Positions 63,001 through 64,000 of a DNA stretch of 64,000 nucleotides are shown here, piece after piece. The translations under genes and the position numbers were made by a program. The DNA is from Sediminicola sp037203765. Lineage in GTDB: Bacteria; Bacteroidota; Bacteroidia; Flavobacteriales; Flavobacteriaceae. How positions within the stretch are numbered: the stretch's first letter is position 1; every line of letters begins with the position of its first letter. The notes below the pieces were generated by a model. It made no database searches, was not told the origin of the DNA, and saw only the letters and a program-made list of their open reading frames with translations. The DNA is taken from assembly GCF_037203765.1 (NCBI RefSeq), contig NZ_JBBCAS010000003.1:62001-126000 (forward strand), read 5' to 3'.

Positions 63001-63057
63001 AATCAGACTTATCCTATACCATCAGTATACACTTTTGGAGTTAATATTAAAATTTAA
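60043..63057 (+). CDS. SusC/RagA-type TonB-linked outer membrane protein
   Basis: A 1004-residue TonB-dependent transporter that with the SusD partner imports oligomers (usually glycans) across the outer membrane. Signal peptide MKIRGILLLFTFLMFQAAAF. A carboxypeptidase-D-like regulatory domain starts with ITIRGSVEDTEGVPLPGASI. The TonB box region is ALDEVVLIGYGSMKSKDLTS, and the plug contains TPTGQAMQALQGKVAGLQVI. The remainder is the 22-strand barrel ending SVYTFGVNIKI. The ATG at 60043 gives the signal peptide directly; the upstream ATG at 59986 is rejected. Confidence 0.96.
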   Translation: MKIRGILLLFTFLMFQAAAFAQNNITIRGSVEDTEGVPLPGASIVVKGTQQGTQTDFDGNFILDNVSPSASLVISYIGFITKEMAVAGKTSLSIVLEADAQALDEVVLIGYGSMKSKDLTSAITTIKSEELAATPTGQAMQALQGKVAGLQVINSGGPGQSPTIRVRGIGSYDSGASGPLYVVDGMFFDNIDFLNTADITSISILKDASAAAIYGVRAANGVVLIETKSGTYNKKAEITYDGYTGYQVAQNVLKVANAEQFTTIALESGSAPDAQFILNAMQRYGRSRVNPNVPDVNTDWYDEIMRTAPIQNHSFGVTGGSEDATYAIGANYFSQEGILKMRNEYERFNLRSKIDFKVNDWLTVGGNTVISNATRYDAEDSAWRQAYFAVPILPVLDPLNTDATPIAYANAQDLGYRGGQNPFPTLDFSENRSKIRNVLANFYAQFELVPDKLTFKTAYNHNFETREKREVRLPFFIGNNFQREDASLFKGNETYSNQIWDNTLTYTDSFGKHNLSVLLGGSFRDESFEQLRARGLNFPLSGEEAYYLDLAQTIVNEDVGDDGRREYGLSYFSRVSYNYDNKYLLYGTFRADGTNKYQEKWGYFPTIGAGWVLSEESFMEDNGLFDFLKLRGSWGQLGNDNVPGSEGSITSQVVTTALGDTMFSGVSTSSDFTSLKWEVTEEINAGLSAAIFNNQLSIEADYYVRDTKDAIIPVQRPLIPGSIRKNVGEIRNSGFELALNWNKKVNDDFTYSIGGNFSTLKNEVLDLGGQAFIDAGTAEFRQRSIIGESIFAFYGREIAGVYQNDAEIQADPVAVANNLAPGDFKYKDLDGNGEINDDDRTVLGSFLPSYSFGFNIGVAYKGFDLSASAIGQGGNKILNRKRGEVIFTNDTNIDRDFAINRWHGEGTSNSYPSAAGIRKGWNQRLNDYFIEDGDFFRIQNITFGYTINKKKTNPNLPDIRLYVTAEKPLTVFSYNGFNPEVPNGVDNQTYPIPSVYTFGVNIKI

Positions 63058-63067
63058 AAAAACGACT

Positions 63068-64000
63068 ATGAAACTGTTTACAAAAAAAATCATTTTAACC
63101 CTAATGGCATCCGCAGGATTTGCCATGGTTGGGTGTACTGACAAATTGGAAGAACCTGAATTGAACAACAATTTTGCCGGAGGTACAGATTTCACCAAGA
63201 CGGAGGATATGAAGCTTTCCATAATCGGGGTGTACGAGGCATTTCAATCCAGGGGATGGGAGCAGCCTTTGCTTATTTCCGTGAGAGGTGACGATGTAAA
63301 TGCCGGTGGTTTGGGGGATCAGCAAGATTTTGCAAATACAGATCTCTTTGATTACAATAAAGATTATTGGATGTACAATTCCCTATGGGAGAATATCTAT
63401 GTTGATGTTATTTCTGCCCATACTGGCATGGAACAAATAGAAAGATATCAAGAATTCGCAGATGAGGCCGGGGTTGCCCTTGGAGATCAATACATTGCAG
63501 AAGCAAAGGTGTTGCGCGCTATGATGCTTTTACAGATCTCTCAGGTATGGGGAGATGTATTCATTACTGAATCTTCGGATACCGGTGCACTTACGTCCCT
63601 GACAAGTGTGCCCACCCAACAAGAAGTAATGCAGCATATCTCCGATCAAATGGATGAGGCTATCCTTCATTTGCCAAATATGAGGCCCAACGAGCGAACA
63701 GATCTGCCAGGAGGCGTTACGGTTTATACGGCCTATGCTGTTAAGGCTTTGGCAAACCAAGAGTTGAAAAACTATCAGGCTGTGGCCGATGCTGCTGGGA
63801 AGATAATCAGCTCCGGGGCATTTAGTCTTTATCCTGATTATTATGAGCTGTTCAAAACACCTGGGAAATTGAGCAATGAAAGCATCCTTGATCTACAATA
63901 TTCCGATTTTGGACAGGGTGAAGGGGATAGAGAAGCACACCTGTATGCGCCTTATGGTCCTCAAAACTGGACTCCAGCTGTCGAAGGTGCTTCCAGCGGA
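63068..64000 (+). CDS. SusD/RagB-family nutrient-binding lipoprotein (3' end outside window)
   Basis: Reading frame open from ATG 63068 to the window end (311 codons). Lipoprotein signal MKLFTKKIILTLMASAGFAM ends at a Cys (VGCTDKLEE). The body has YNSLWENIYVDVISAHTGME, DQYIAEAKVLRAMMLLQISQ (the SusD TPR-like EAxxLRA helix) and VYTAYAVKALANQELKNYQA, typical of the RagB/SusD family. About half the usual length is present. It begins 10 bp after susC, so the two form the standard surface import pair. The ligand cannot be predicted from the part seen. Confidence 0.93.
   Translation, partial: MKLFTKKIILTLMASAGFAMVGCTDKLEEPELNNNFAGGTDFTKTEDMKLSIIGVYEAFQSRGWEQPLLISVRGDDVNAGGLGDQQDFANTDLFDYNKDYWMYNSLWENIYVDVISAHTGMEQIERYQEFADEAGVALGDQYIAEAKVLRAMMLLQISQVWGDVFITESSDTGALTSLTSVPTQQEVMQHISDQMDEAILHLPNMRPNERTDLPGGVTVYTAYAVKALANQELKNYQAVADAAGKIISSGAFSLYPDYYELFKTPGKLSNESILDLQYSDFGQGEGDREAHLYAPYGPQNWTPAVEGASSG

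Noticed and set aside
1..64000. CRISPR arrays, insertion sequences, prophage or integron remnants
   Set aside because: No regularly spaced repeats, transposase or integrase motifs, or terminal inverted repeats were seen; all genes look like vertically inherited flavobacterial genes.

Overview
This window is AT-rich chromosomal DNA from a member of the Bacteroidota, almost certainly a marine-type Flavobacteriaceae. The evidence is a SusC/SusD pair with its propeller-type regulator, a fused ThrA followed by ThrB and ThrC, families with a flavobacterial flavour (DUF3822, DUF4126, EboA-F), a DnaX without the zinc module, and promoters of the TTTG-N19-TANNTTTG type used by the Bacteroidetes primary sigma factor. 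I cannot name the genus. No insertion sequence, prophage, integrase or CRISPR array was seen. Almost every base is coding, and genes are packed in short operons with small overlaps.

Layout. 1-301: 3'-truncated ECF sigma factor (-). 518-6305: lon, cmk, a LysM protein (-) and rpsA with a structured leader. 6462-9329: pyrR, pyrB, a small conserved protein and rnz. 9504-13633: pdxH, then a polyphosphate/phosphatase group sixA-ppk1-ppx. 13672-14253: miaE (-). 14452-20850: a complete six-gene ebo operon (eboA-F), followed 5 bp later by a TMEM220-like membrane protein. 21209-26426: dnaX (-), RNase P RNA (+), a PLP-dependent threonine/serine deaminase-like enzyme, rsmD, a DUF3822 protein and a membrane-anchored protein (all -). 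26530-31731: RecD-like helicase, DUF4126, kdsB, a HAD phosphatase, a KdnB-like Kdo 8-oxidase and an acyltransferase. 31747-36582: lipoprotein, yebC, pterin dehydratase, epimerase, glutaminase and gcvT (all -). 36763-38373: Xaa-Pro aminopeptidase (+). 38396-43262: the threonine operon thrL-thrA-thrB-thrC (-). 43363-44904: nnr (+). 44908-48064: a small unknown protein and clpC (-). 48326-52155: gyrA and a TPR protein (+). 52210-54160: thiolase and an NlpC/P60-like protein without its catalytic cysteine (-). 54281-56326: a 7TM-HD (PgpH-type) phosphodiesterase. 56441-56728: tRNA-Ser, tRNA-Pro and tRNA-Arg. 57034-64000: a propeller/LuxR-HTH sensor-regulator, susC and susD (susD cut by the window end).

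Most interesting signals. (1) An 11-A homopolymer in dnaX lies just after the clamp-loader core. Slippage in either direction reaches a stop within 2-5 codons, giving a candidate tau/gamma switch. (2) The complete ebo operon encodes a probable prenyl/cyclic metabolite pathway whose product is not established. (3) A threonine leader peptide has its own near-perfect promoter and a terminator upstream of thrA, which was not visible as an annotated gene. (4) A 9-bp motif occurs three times upstream of susC, two of the copies exactly 11 bp apart. (5) An NlpC/P60 protein has Cys changed to Ala while both histidines are kept. (6) GyrA has a degenerate GyrA box but a good RGGKG motif in a later blade.
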